From the NCBI RefSeq assembly GCF_019083995.1, contig NZ_JAHRCU010000010.1, positions 1-64,000 on the forward strand: a stretch of DNA of 64,000 nt, given 5' to 3'. The notes below the pieces were generated by a model that searched no databases, was not told where the DNA came from, and saw nothing but the letters and a program-made list of their open reading frames with translations. This DNA comes from Roseococcus sp. SDR (GTDB taxonomy: Bacteria; Pseudomonadota; Alphaproteobacteria; Acetobacterales; Acetobacteraceae). The translations under genes were made by a program, and so were the position numbers. Below are positions 44,376 through 52,722 of the stretch, in pieces; position 1 is the stretch's first letter; every line of letters begins with the position of its first letter.

Positions 44376-45321
44376 CCCCCGCCGTCTCCTCCTTGCCACG
44401 CCCGCGCTGCTGCCCATGGCGGCCTCCGCGCAGGGCTTTCCGGATCGTCCCGTGCGGATGATCGTGCCGTTTCCACCGGGAGGTGCAGCCGATTTCCTGG
44501 GCCGCGTGGTGGGCGAGCGGATGTCCCGCGGCTTGGGCCAGCCGGTGACCATCGAGAATCGCAGTGGCGCGGGCGGGAATATCGGCACGGCCGCGGCGGC
44601 GCAGGCGGAGCGCGATGGGCAGACGCTGCTGCTGAACGGCGTGCCCATCGCGGTGAACCGGTTCCTGTTTGCCACGCTGCCCTTCGATGCGGAGCGGGAT
44701 TTCACGCCGCTCGGCATGATCGCGGTCGTGCCGAACATCATGGTGGTGCCGGTCTCGCTGCCGGTGAACAGCGTGGCGGAGTTCGTGGCTTTGGCGCGGA
44801 CGCGGCCGATGAATTACGCCTCCATCGGCAATGGCACCTCGCTGCATCTGGCGGGCGCGCAGTTCAGCCTGGCGACGGGGCTGAACCTCACGCATGTCCC
44901 GTATCGGGAGACGAGTGCGGCGAATAATGACCTGATGGCGGGGCGTGTGGAGGTGATGTTCCAGACCATCTCGGCCGCGGCGGAGCTGGTGCGGGGCGGG
45001 CGGATGAAGGCCCTGGCGGTGACGAGTGCGGAGCGTGCGCCGGGCTTCGCCGAGGTGCCGACGCTGCGCGAGGCGGGGGTGGATCTGGTCTCGGTGGGCT
45101 GGTTCGGCTTGTTCCTGCCGCGGGGTGTCGCGGCGGATCGCGTGGCGCGGCTGGAGGCGGAGTTGCTGGCGTCCGTGCGGGATGAGGCGGTGGCGGCGCG
45201 CATCACCGGCAGTGGGAGCATTCCCCGCGCGATGCCCGGCGCCGATTTCGCGGCTTTCATCGCGGAGGAGGTGCGCCGTTTGGGTGATCTGGTCCGCGCG
45301 GCGGGCATCCGCGCGGACTGA
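44362..45321 (+). CDS. Bug-family (TctC) receptor, copy 3
   Basis: 319 aa. The signal peptide is MTHSIPRRLLLATPALLPMAASA, followed by RPVRMIVPFPPGGAADFLGR and VTIENRSGAGGNIGTAAAA, the two Bug signatures. The ATG at 44362 lacks a good Shine-Dalgarno; a TTG at 44332 is an alternative. It overlaps head-to-head with the protease gene. Repeat copy 3 lies 12 bases after its stop. Confidence 0.9.
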   Translation: MTHSIPRRLLLATPALLPMAASAQGFPDRPVRMIVPFPPGGAADFLGRVVGERMSRGLGQPVTIENRSGAGGNIGTAAAAQAERDGQTLLLNGVPIAVNRFLFATLPFDAERDFTPLGMIAVVPNIMVVPVSLPVNSVAEFVALARTRPMNYASIGNGTSLHLAGAQFSLATGLNLTHVPYRETSAANNDLMAGRVEVMFQTISAAAELVRGGRMKALAVTSAERAPGFAEVPTLREAGVDLVSVGWFGLFLPRGVAADRVARLEAELLASVRDEAVAARITGSGSIPRAMPGADFAAFIAEEVRRLGDLVRAAGIRAD

Positions 45322-45333
45322 GCCGACAGAACC

Positions 45334-45439
45334 ATCCGGCCGCACAGCGGCCGGCGCCGCCCAAGTGACCGCGCCGCCGGGCGATCCCGTGGCGCGGCGA
45401 AGCCAAGGCGGCGGAGCCGCCGCCCGGCGCCTGAGGGCG
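45334..45439 (-). repeat. Interspersed double-hairpin repeat, copy 3 (inverted)
   Basis: Read on the minus strand it starts CCCTCAGGCGCCGGGCGGCG, continues with the GGCGGCTCCGCCGCC hairpin and TTGGCTTCGCCGCG, and ends with the CCGGCCGC...GCGGCCGG hairpin. It is nearly identical to copy 1 in its first 45 bases. It lies between two convergent stop codons (45321 and 45444). Confidence 0.78.
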
Positions 45440-45443
45440 GAGA

Positions 45444-46472
45444 CTAAGTCAGCTGCCGCTCGGCGGCGGGCGGCAGGAACCGATCCGTATAGAACCGATC
45501 CGGCGAGGGCATGTCGCCCAGGTTGAAGGCCGCCTTCACCGCTTCGATCTGGCGCGCGAAGCGCGGCGCTTCCATGACGCCGAGGCCGAGGCGGCGGACA
45601 TTGGGGCTGTCCACGAGTTCGGTCATCGCCATGTTCTGGCGGACGGTTTCGATCGCGACGTCGGTCAGCGGTTCGCGGGCGCGGAGCGCCTCGATGGCGG
45701 CGGCGCGGTTGGCGAAGGCCCAGCGCAGCGAGCGGATCATGCCGTGGGTCACGGCGCGCACGGCGTCGGGGTTGCGCTCCATATAGGTGCGGGTGGTGAG
45801 CAGGACGGAGCCGTAGAAGAAGTCGAGCCCGTGCTCGCGGTAGCGGAAGATGCGCTGCGCCGGCAGGTCCATGCCGAGCGCACGGAGCGAGAGCGCGGTG
45901 GAGGTGACGAAGCCCGTGATGCCGTCGGCGCGGCGCTGCACCAGCATGGGCTCGCGCAGCTCGGGCGCCACGGACATCCAATTGATGGAGCTGACGGGGA
46001 TGTTGTTCACGGCCGCGAAGGCCGGGAAGACCTGGCGGCCGCCGTCGAATTCGGGGGCGGCCAGTGTCTTGCCGGCGAGCATGGAGATGTTGGTGATGGG
46101 GCCATCGGCGCGCACGGTGACGGCGGTGGGCGCCTGGTCCCACAGCAGGCCGACGGCGATCAGGTCATTGTTCGGGTTCTGCGACATGAAGCGCAGCGTG
46201 GGCGTGGGGTCGCACATCGCGATGTCGAAGGTGCCGGCCGCCATGTCGAGCGGGATGCGGGCGGAGCCGAAGCCGCGGCTGATGGTGATGTCCACGCCGG
46301 CCTCGCGGAAGAAGCCCTGGCGCTCGCCCGCGATGCCGAAGGCGTAGGGGCCGTTCAGGATCCAGTCGAAGGCGAAGCGCACGGTGGGGCGCGCCTGGGC
46401 GTTGGCGACATGGGGTGCCGCGAGCAGCGCGGAGGCGCCGAGCAGGAGGCGGCGGGAGGGGTGAAACGCCAT
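45444..46472 (-). CDS. ABC transporter substrate-binding protein, NMT1/THI5-like
   Basis: 342 aa. The signal peptide is FHPSRRLLLGASALLAAPHVANA. The mature start VRFAFDWILNGPYAFGIA and the strings QGFFREAGVDITISRGFGS and FDIAMCDPTPTLRF match the NMT1/SsuA-like family, whose members bind pyrimidine precursors, nitriles or sulfonates. The start has AGGAG. No permease or ATPase is adjacent. It is divergent from rutBCD, so a pyrimidine or its breakdown product is a reasonable guess for its ligand. Confidence 0.87.
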   Translation of the reverse strand: MAFHPSRRLLLGASALLAAPHVANAQARPTVRFAFDWILNGPYAFGIAGERQGFFREAGVDITISRGFGSARIPLDMAAGTFDIAMCDPTPTLRFMSQNPNNDLIAVGLLWDQAPTAVTVRADGPITNISMLAGKTLAAPEFDGGRQVFPAFAAVNNIPVSSINWMSVAPELREPMLVQRRADGITGFVTSTALSLRALGMDLPAQRIFRYREHGLDFFYGSVLLTTRTYMERNPDAVRAVTHGMIRSLRWAFANRAAAIEALRAREPLTDVAIETVRQNMAMTELVDSPNVRRLGLGVMEAPRFARQIEAVKAAFNLGDMPSPDRFYTDRFLPPAAERQLT

Positions 46473-46731
46473 GCGGAGGCTCCTTTGCGCGGGGGGCGAA
46501 GCGGCCCGCCCGGATGCATGAAATCTCCGCATGCGCGGGGGGCGCGTCCAGCGCGAAGGGCGCGCGGCGGGGAGGGGCTGGACGGGTTCCGCCTGTGGCG
46601 CTGGCAACTGCGTCTTGGATTGCCTTTTCGTAAGGCAGCGCGGGCGGAACGATTTGGCGTGTGTGGGTTGGCCGGGCTGGCTCGCCGGGGCGCGCTTTTG
46701 CATGATGCGCGCCAGCCGAGGAGTTTGCCCG
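46473..46731. promoter_or_regulatory. Divergent intergenic region, binding protein / rutB
   Basis: The gap is 259 bases with no credible gene. It contains a small hairpin (GCCTT/AAGGC around 46621-46636) and an inverted pair GTTCCGCC/GGCGGAAC flanking it. These could be operator or leader elements; no regulator gene is adjacent. The rutB Shine-Dalgarno GAGGAG lies near 46719. Confidence 0.35.
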
Positions 46732-47454
46732 ATGTCAGAGCCTGCCGGATTTGTGCCCGTGATCACGCGCGAGGCGGTCACGCTGCCGGCGCGGCCCGAG
46801 CCGATCCGGCTGAACCCGGCCGAGACGGCCATGATCATCGTGGACATGCAGAACGCCTATGCCTCGCCGGGCGGCTATCTCGACATTGCGGGCTTCGACA
46901 TCGCGGGGTGTGAGGCCGTGATCCAGCGCGCGGCGGTGGCGGCGGAGGCGGCGCGGCGCGCGGGCATCCAGGTGATCTATTTCCAGAATGGCTGGGACCC
47001 CGACTACAAGGAGGCAGGCACGCCCGCTTCCCCCAATTGGCACAAGTCCAATGCGCTGAAGACCATGCGCAAGCGGCCGGAGCTGGCGGGGACGCTGCTC
47101 GCCAAGGGCGGCTGGGATTATGCGCTGGTGGAGGCGCTGGCGCCCAAGCCGGGCGACCTGGTGGTGCCCAAGCCGCGCTATTCCGGCTTCTTCAACACGA
47201 ACATCGATAGCCTTTTGCGCGCGCGGGGCATCCGCAACATCGTCTTCACCGGTGTCGCGACGAATGTCTGCGTCGAGAGCTCGCTGCGCGATGCGTTCCA
47301 TCTCGAGTATTTCGGCATCGTGCTGGAGGATGCGACGCATGCGGCGGGGCCGGATTTCGCGCAGAAGGCGGCACTCTACAACATCGAGACCTTCTTCGGA
47401 TGGGTCTCCACCGTCGCGGATTTCTGCGGCGCGATCGGTCAATCGCCTGAATAG
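46732..47454 (+). CDS. rutB: Ureidoacrylate amidohydrolase RutB
   Basis: 240 aa. It hydrolyses (peroxy)ureidoacrylate to aminoacrylate, CO2 and ammonia in the Rut uracil pathway. Long stretches coincide with E. coli Rut[18 protein letters not shown] (Asp of the triad), [22 protein letters not shown] (Lys) and [15 protein letters not shown] (Cys), then [13 protein letters not shown]. The N-terminus is about 10 residues longer. It is followed nine bases later by rutC. Confidence 0.95.
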   Translation: MSEPAGFVPVITREAVTLPARPEPIRLNPAETAMIIVDMQNAYASPGGYLDIAGFDIAGCEAVIQRAAVAAEAARRAGIQVIYFQNGWDPDYKEAGTPASPNWHKSNALKTMRKRPELAGTLLAKGGWDYALVEALAPKPGDLVVPKPRYSGFFNTNIDSLLRARGIRNIVFTGVATNVCVESSLRDAFHLEYFGIVLEDATHAAGPDFAQKAALYNIETFFGWVSTVADFCGAIGQSPE

Positions 47455-47463
47455 GAGAAAGCC

Positions 47464-47850
47464 ATGCCCTTCAGCCCCGTGATCCCCGCCGGTTCCGGCA
47501 AGCCGTTGGCACCCTATTCGCCCGGCGCGCTGGCGGATGGCGTGCTCTATGTCTCGGGCACGCTGCCCTTCGACCGCGACAACAATGTGATGCATCTGGG
47601 CGATGCGGCGGCGCAGACGCGGCTCGTGCTGGAGACGATCAAGGGCGTGATCGAGGCGGCGGGCGGGACGATGGCGGATGTGGTGATGAACCACATCTTC
47701 CTGACCGACTGGGCGAACTACGCCGCGCTGAACGCCGTCTATGCCGAGTATTTCCCGGGCGACAAGCCGGCGCGCTATTGCATCCAGTGCGGCCTGGTGA
47801 AGCCGGGCGCGCTGGTCGAGATCGCGACCGTGGCGCATATCGGCAAGTGA
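47464..47850 (+). CDS. rutC: 3-aminoacrylate deaminase RutC (RidA family)
   Basis: 128 aa. It removes the amino group of 3-aminoacrylate to give malonic semialdehyde. It closely follows E. coli RutC: the [20 protein letters not shown] start, [39 protein letters not shown] and [10 protein letters not shown]. The cysteine in the CIQCG segment and the arginine of KPAR are kept. AGGAGAAA precedes the ATG. It overlaps rutD (GTGA). Confidence 0.95.
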   Translation: MPFSPVIPAGSGKPLAPYSPGALADGVLYVSGTLPFDRDNNVMHLGDAAAQTRLVLETIKGVIEAAGGTMADVVMNHIFLTDWANYAALNAVYAEYFPGDKPARYCIQCGLVKPGALVEIATVAHIGK

Positions 47851-48611
47851 AGTTCGATCTGACGGGCGCGGGTGAGGAGGTGGTTCTCCTCTCCGCGGGG
47901 CTGGGTGGCGCTGCGGCCTTCTGGGCGCCGCAGCGCGCGGCGCTGGAGGCGAAGTTCCGCGTGCTGGGCTTCGACCAACGCGGGACGGGACGCAATGCGG
48001 AGCCGCTGCCGGACGGCTACACGATCGGGCATATGGCCGATGACGTGATCGCCGTGATGGATGCGGCGGGCGTGTCGCGCGTGCATGTCCTGGGCCATGC
48101 GCTGGGCGGTCTGGTGGGCCTCGATCTCGCGCGGCGGTTTCCCGATCGCGTCGGCAAGCTGGTGCTGGTGAATGCCTGGGCGAAGGTGGACCGGCATTCT
48201 GAGCGGTGCTTCGACATCCGCATCGGCATCCTGCACAGCCAGGGGCCGGCGGCTTACGTGGCGGCGCAGCCGTTGTTCCTGCACACGGCGCCGTACATGT
48301 CCGCCAACCACGAAAAGATCAGCGCCGAGGTCGCGCATGGGACGGCGCATTTCCAGGGCGCCGAGAACCTGCTGAAGCGCATCGGCGCGCTGCGGGCCTT
48401 CGACGCGCGCGCGGATCTGGCGCAGATCACGGCGCCGACGCTGGTGGCGGCCTCGCGCGATGACCTGCTGGTGCCCTGGACGGCGTCCGAGGCGCTGGCG
48501 GCCGGGCTGCCCCATGCGGAGCTCTGGGTGACGCCGGAGGGCGGGCATGCCTTCAGCGTGGAGCAGCCGGAGGTCTTCAATCCGAAGCTGATGGAATTCC
48601 TCACCGCCTGA
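47847..48611 (+). CDS. rutD: Alpha/beta-hydrolase RutD
   Basis: 254 aa. RutD accelerates breakdown of aminoacrylate or carbamate in the Rut pathway. The start is GTG overlapping the rutC stop. Motifs are [40 protein letters not shown] and the terminal [13 protein letters not shown]. The nucleophile elbow reads GHALG, with Ala where hydrolases have Ser; E. coli RutD shows the same. [13 protein letters not shown] is also shared. No rutA, rutE, rutF or rutG follows. Confidence 0.93.
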   Translation: MKFDLTGAGEEVVLLSAGLGGAAAFWAPQRAALEAKFRVLGFDQRGTGRNAEPLPDGYTIGHMADDVIAVMDAAGVSRVHVLGHALGGLVGLDLARRFPDRVGKLVLVNAWAKVDRHSERCFDIRIGILHSQGPAAYVAAQPLFLHTAPYMSANHEKISAEVAHGTAHFQGAENLLKRIGALRAFDARADLAQITAPTLVAASRDDLLVPWTASEALAAGLPHAELWVTPEGGHAFSVEQPEVFNPKLMEFLTA

Positions 48612-48697
48612 CCCCGCCCATGTAACGGTCCTTGCGCGCGCCGGGATTTTGGCGCGAGGATGCCCCCGCCGGGAACAAGACCCCAGAGGAGGCACTC

Positions 48698-50194
48698 ATG
48701 GGCGGTTTCCTGACCGATGACGACATCGCGGCGCTGCGCCCTGCGGAAGAGGCGATGTTCGCCTCGCCCATCCCGACCCAGGTGGTGAGCTCCGACGAAT
48801 TCTGGCCCATCCCGCAGACCGAGCGGCAGAAGCAGGTCGAGGCGCGGATCAAGGACATGGCGGATACGATCGGCCCGAAGCAGGGCATGGATCGGCGCCG
48901 CTTCCTGCAGACCAATGCGGGCATGGCGGCGGCCTTCCTCGCGATGAACGAGGTCTATGGCCCGCTCTATGCCGTGAGCCGCGCCGAGGCGCAGACGGCG
49001 GGGGCGGCCGACATGCGCACGGCCGCACTTCGCAACCAGTTCGTGATGGATGTGCACACGCATTTCCTGCGGCCCGACACGCGCATCATGACCTTCGTGA
49101 ACCAGCGCCGCGCGGTCGGCCAGGCCGGCTGGAACCCGGATCTGGTGGGGCGCGAGCAGACCATCCAGGACCTGATGGAGGCCAATTGGTTCAAGGAGGT
49201 CTTCCTCGACAGCGACACCAAGGTGGCGCTGATCTCGGGCGCGCCGTCCGAGGAGCTGCAGGACTGGTTCCTCACCAATGACATGAAGTTCGATGCCCGC
49301 AAGCGCGTGAACGACGCGGCGGGCAACAAGCGCGTGCTGAGCCATGCGATCTTCACCCCCGGCAAGCCCGGCTGGATGGACGAGGTGGAGCGCTGCATCG
49401 AGCAGCTCAAGCCCGACAGCTGGAAGGGCTATACGATCGGCGACAACACCAACAAGCATCTCGCGATCCATCCCTGGCGGATGGATGACGAGCGGGTGAT
49501 GTATCCCTTCTATGAGCGCATCCTGCGCGCGGGGAACAACATCGTCTGCGTCCATAAGGGGCTGTTTCCGCCGCAGGTGGAGCAGCAGTTTCCGCACCTC
49601 ACGCCCTTTGCCCGCGTGGATGATGTGGGGAAGGCGGCGCGGGACTGGCCGCAGATCAACTTCGTCATCTACCACTCGGCCTATCGCTTCGCCGGCGGCG
49701 GGCGGGCCGAGCAGGGCTGGGCGCAGTTCCAGCAGACCGGGCGCGTGGATTGGGTGAGTGATCTCGCCGAGATTCCGGCGAAGTATGGCGTGAACAATGT
49801 CTATGGCGATCTCGGGCAGATCTTCGCGCAGAGCACGGTGGTGGAGCCGCAGTTGTGCGCGGCGATGATGGGCATCCTCATCAAGGGGCTGGGTGCCGAT
49901 CACGTGGTCTGGGGCACGGATGCGATCTGGACCGGCAGCCCGCAATGGCAGATCGAATCCCTGCGGCGCCTCGAAATCCCGGAGGAGATGCAGCGGCGCT
50001 ATGGCTTCGCGCCGCTCGGCGCACCCGATGGGCCGGTGAAGAATGCGATCTTCGGCGAGACCTCGGCCAGGATGTACAACTACACGCGCCGCGCCGCCCT
50101 GGAGAATGACGGCGTGGCGCGGGTGAAGGCCGAATACGCGATGAACGGGCCGGGGCGGAGCAACCTCGCCTATGGGTATGTGGCTGCGGGTTAG
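48698..50194 (+). CDS. Amidohydrolase-2 family protein with internal Tat-like signal
   Basis: 498 aa. The TIM-barrel metal-dependent hydrolase part starts near residue 115 with FVMDVHTHF (His120, His122) and continues with FVIYHSAYRF and HVVWGTDAIW (late Asp). Unusually, about 63 polar residues precede a twin-arginine-like motif, DRRRFLQT (Arg66-68), with a short hydrophobic run and AEAQ at 96-99, so a Tat signal sits inside the N-terminus. Start 48698 has AGAGGAGG. It is 86 bases after rutD and could belong to the same unit. The substrate is unknown. Confidence 0.85.
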   Translation: MGGFLTDDDIAALRPAEEAMFASPIPTQVVSSDEFWPIPQTERQKQVEARIKDMADTIGPKQGMDRRRFLQTNAGMAAAFLAMNEVYGPLYAVSRAEAQTAGAADMRTAALRNQFVMDVHTHFLRPDTRIMTFVNQRRAVGQAGWNPDLVGREQTIQDLMEANWFKEVFLDSDTKVALISGAPSEELQDWFLTNDMKFDARKRVNDAAGNKRVLSHAIFTPGKPGWMDEVERCIEQLKPDSWKGYTIGDNTNKHLAIHPWRMDDERVMYPFYERILRAGNNIVCVHKGLFPPQVEQQFPHLTPFARVDDVGKAARDWPQINFVIYHSAYRFAGGGRAEQGWAQFQQTGRVDWVSDLAEIPAKYGVNNVYGDLGQIFAQSTVVEPQLCAAMMGILIKGLGADHVVWGTDAIWTGSPQWQIESLRRLEIPEEMQRRYGFAPLGAPDGPVKNAIFGETSARMYNYTRRAALENDGVARVKAEYAMNGPGRSNLAYGYVAAG

Positions 50195-50247
50195 AGTCTG
50201 ATCGCCTTTGGCGCATGCCAAAGGCGTGAATCAGCCTCTCGGCAACG

Positions 50248-50793
50248 TCACGCCGGGAGCGGGAAGCGGTCGAGATAGGGCTGGTATTCCGGCTCCACGT
50301 CGATCGCGAGGCTCGCCAGCGTGCGGACGACGGCGCAGTAGAAGGAGGCGGTGACCGTCAGGTCCACCATCTGCTCATTGGTCAGATGGGCCTGGAGTTC
50401 GCGGAAGGTCGCCTCGCTCATCGCGCCGGCATAGACCTCTCGCGCGCCCTTCAGCACGAGCTTCGCCAGCGGCTCCAGGCTGTTGGGTTGGCCCGCCGTC
50501 TCGGCGATCAGGGCTTCGATATCGGCATCCGTCACGCCGAAGTCGTGGCCGATCTTCACATGGTGCGACCATTCATAGGGCGAGCGCGCGAGCCAGCCGA
50601 CCTGGAGGATGGCGAGTTCGCGCAGGCGCGGGTCGAGCTTCGCGTCATAGCGGATGTATTGGCCCAATCCGCCGAAGGCGCGGGCGGCGCCGGGGCTGTT
50701 CACCAGGCAGCGATGCAGCGTGATCATCCGCTTGAGCAGCGGGCGGTCCTCCTCGGCGAGATCCTCGGGGCTGAGATAGGGCAGGCGGGCCAT
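50248..50793 (-). CDS. Carboxymuconolactone decarboxylase (CMD/AhpD-like) family protein
   Basis: 181 aa, all-helical. The CMD domain is seen as LDPRLRELAILQVGWLARSPYEWSHH (split) and KIGHDFGVTDADIEAL. The EWxHH segment is kept, but the CxxC of peroxidase-active AhpD members is absent, so it is of the non-redox CMD type. The start at 50793 has GGAGGAAA. It is divergent from the Bug/CoA-transferase operon, and their starts are only about 85 bases apart. The substrate is unknown. Confidence 0.87.
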   Translation of the reverse strand: MARLPYLSPEDLAEEDRPLLKRMITLHRCLVNSPGAARAFGGLGQYIRYDAKLDPRLRELAILQVGWLARSPYEWSHHVKIGHDFGVTDADIEALIAETAGQPNSLEPLAKLVLKGAREVYAGAMSEATFRELQAHLTNEQMVDLTVTASFYCAVVRTLASLAIDVEPEYQPYLDRFPLPA

Positions 50794-50878
50794 GCGTTTC
50801 CTCCTGGGTTGTGGCGGGAGGGTGGACCCAAGCGCCGTTCGTGGAAAGAATGGGGCAAAAGAAGCACGAGGAAGCCCC

Positions 50879-51847
50879 TTGCCCATCACCACCCGCCGCG
50901 CCGCGCTGATCGGCGCGCTCGCGGCACCCGGCATCGCCCGCGCCGCCTTCCCCGAGCGCAGCATCCGGCTGCTCGTGCCCTATGGCGGTGGCGGGCAGAC
51001 GGACATCGTCTCGCGCGTCACGGCCGAGGCGCTGTCGCAGCGTCTGGGGCAGGTGGTGCTGGCGGATAACCGCCCGGGCGGCGCGGGCAACCTGGCAGCC
51101 GAGACGCTGGCCCGGGGGCCGGCCGATGGCTACACCATCATGGTCGCGACCATGGGCACCAACAGCGGCGTGAATGCGCTGATGTATCGCGCGCTGGGCT
51201 ATGACTGGGAGCGGGACTTCGCGCCGATCGGGCATTTCTGCTCCACCAGCAATGTGCTGCTGGTGCACAACTCCATCCCCGCGCCGGATTTCCCCGCGCT
51301 GATCGCCTGGATCCGCGCCAATCCGGGGCGCTTCACCTATGCCTCGGCGGGCGTGGGTGCCATCACGCATCTCATCATGGAGGATCTGGGCGCGCGGCTC
51401 GGCCTCGACATGGTGCATGTGCCCTACCGGCAAAGCACCCAGGCGATGACGGACCTGCTCTCGGGCCGCGTGCATGCGCGCTGCCTCGGCCTGCCGGAGG
51501 GCGAGACGGTGCGCGGGCAGAACAGCATCCGCGCGGTAGCCGTGACGAGCGCGACGCGGCGGGAGAATTGGCCGGGCGTGCCGACCATGGGCGAGACGGT
51601 GCCGGGCTTCACCGGCTCCTCCTATTTCGGGCTGACGGCGCGGGCGGGCACGCCGCCGGAGGCGATCGCCCGCATTTCCGAGGCGCTGAACGATGCGCTG
51701 CGCGACCCGCGCGTGCGTGGCGCCTATGAGCGTGTCGGCGCCGATCCCGCGCCGCAGAATTCGCCTGCCGATTTCCAGCGGACCATCCGCGCCGCGCATG
51801 ACCAATGGGCGCCGCTGATCCGCCGCCTCAACCTCGTCGCCGAATAG
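50879..51847 (+). CDS. Bug-family (TctC) receptor, copy 4
   Basis: 322 aa. The start is TTG at 50879 with GAGGAAG upstream; the resulting PITTRRAALIGALAAPGIARA is a normal signal peptide, and no ATG fits. Family motifs are RLLVPYGGGGQTDIVSR and VLADNRPGGAGNLAAETLA. It is the first gene of an operon with a FAS1-like hydratase, CoA-transferase and CitE-like lyase, so it likely binds the carboxylate processed by them. Confidence 0.92.
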   Translation: MPITTRRAALIGALAAPGIARAAFPERSIRLLVPYGGGGQTDIVSRVTAEALSQRLGQVVLADNRPGGAGNLAAETLARGPADGYTIMVATMGTNSGVNALMYRALGYDWERDFAPIGHFCSTSNVLLVHNSIPAPDFPALIAWIRANPGRFTYASAGVGAITHLIMEDLGARLGLDMVHVPYRQSTQAMTDLLSGRVHARCLGLPEGETVRGQNSIRAVAVTSATRRENWPGVPTMGETVPGFTGSSYFGLTARAGTPPEAIARISEALNDALRDPRVRGAYERVGADPAPQNSPADFQRTIRAAHDQWAPLIRRLNLVAE

Positions 51848-51855
51848 GGTTTGCC

Positions 51856-52722
51856 ATGGATTTCGTGATCGCCATCGAGAAGGTGCGCCAGGATTGGCTG
51901 GGGCGCGTGCGCATCATCGAGGATGACGTCTCGCCCAGCATGCTGCGGCGGATCGCCGCCATGCTCGACCTGGACCCTGACGCCTATCCGCGCGGCACGG
52001 TGCTGCCGCCGCATTGGGTTTCGCTCTTTGCGCAGGAAAGCGCGCGGCAGGGGGATATCGGCGTGGATGGGCACCCCGAGCCGGGCGTGACGCTGCCGCC
52101 CATCCCGCTGCCGCGCCGCATGGGGGCCGGGCGGCGCGTGACGCTGCCGGGGCAGCTGCGCGTGGGGGATGCGCTCACCAAGCGTGCGGAGGTGGCGGCG
52201 ATCGAGCCCAAGAAGGCGCGGACGGGCACGATCTGCGTGCTGACCATGCGGCACAGCTACCTGGTGGGTGGCGAGGTGATCGCGGTGGATGAGTTCGACG
52301 CGATCTATCGCGAGGCGGTGCCGCCGGGCACGCCCTCGCCGGTCAATCCGGGCACGCCGGCGCCGACCGATGCCGCCTGGACGCGCGAGGCGCAGGTCTC
52401 CAACGCGCTGGTGTTTCGCTATTCGGCGGTGACGTGGAATGCGCATCGCATCCATTACGACGCGGATTATGCGCGTGAGGCGGAGGGCTATCCGGCGCTG
52501 GTGCAGAATGGCGGGCTGACCATGCAATTGCTGCTGGATGCGGCGGTGGAGAACACGCCGGGGCATCGCCTCGCGGGCTACACCGCGCGGCTGACGCGGC
52601 CGATCTATGTCGGCGCGCGCATCACGCTGGCGGGTGGCGCGCTGGAAGGCGGCCGCATGCGCGCCTGGGTGGCGGATCAGGACGGAAAACTCTGCGCCGA
52701 GATGGAGCTGGACTTCGCATGA
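51856..52722 (+). CDS. FAS1/HTD2-like dehydratase (mesaconyl- or itaconyl-CoA hydratase type)
   Basis: 288 aa. It is a double-hotdog protein: an N-terminal FAS1-like dehydratase domain (to about residue 150) and a C-terminal MaoC-like half with FRYSAVTWNAHRIHYDADYA, where the histidine and aspartate of the hydratase motif lie, then YPALVQNGGLTMQLLLDA. HTD2-like members include mesaconyl-C4-CoA hydratase of the 3-hydroxypropionate cycle. Eight bases separate it from the Bug gene, and its stop overlaps the CoA-transferase (ATGA). The context favours hydration of an unsaturated dicarboxyl-CoA to citramalyl-CoA. Confidence 0.87.
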   Translation: MDFVIAIEKVRQDWLGRVRIIEDDVSPSMLRRIAAMLDLDPDAYPRGTVLPPHWVSLFAQESARQGDIGVDGHPEPGVTLPPIPLPRRMGAGRRVTLPGQLRVGDALTKRAEVAAIEPKKARTGTICVLTMRHSYLVGGEVIAVDEFDAIYREAVPPGTPSPVNPGTPAPTDAAWTREAQVSNALVFRYSAVTWNAHRIHYDADYAREAEGYPALVQNGGLTMQLLLDAAVENTPGHRLAGYTARLTRPIYVGARITLAGGALEGGRMRAWVADQDGKLCAEMELDFA

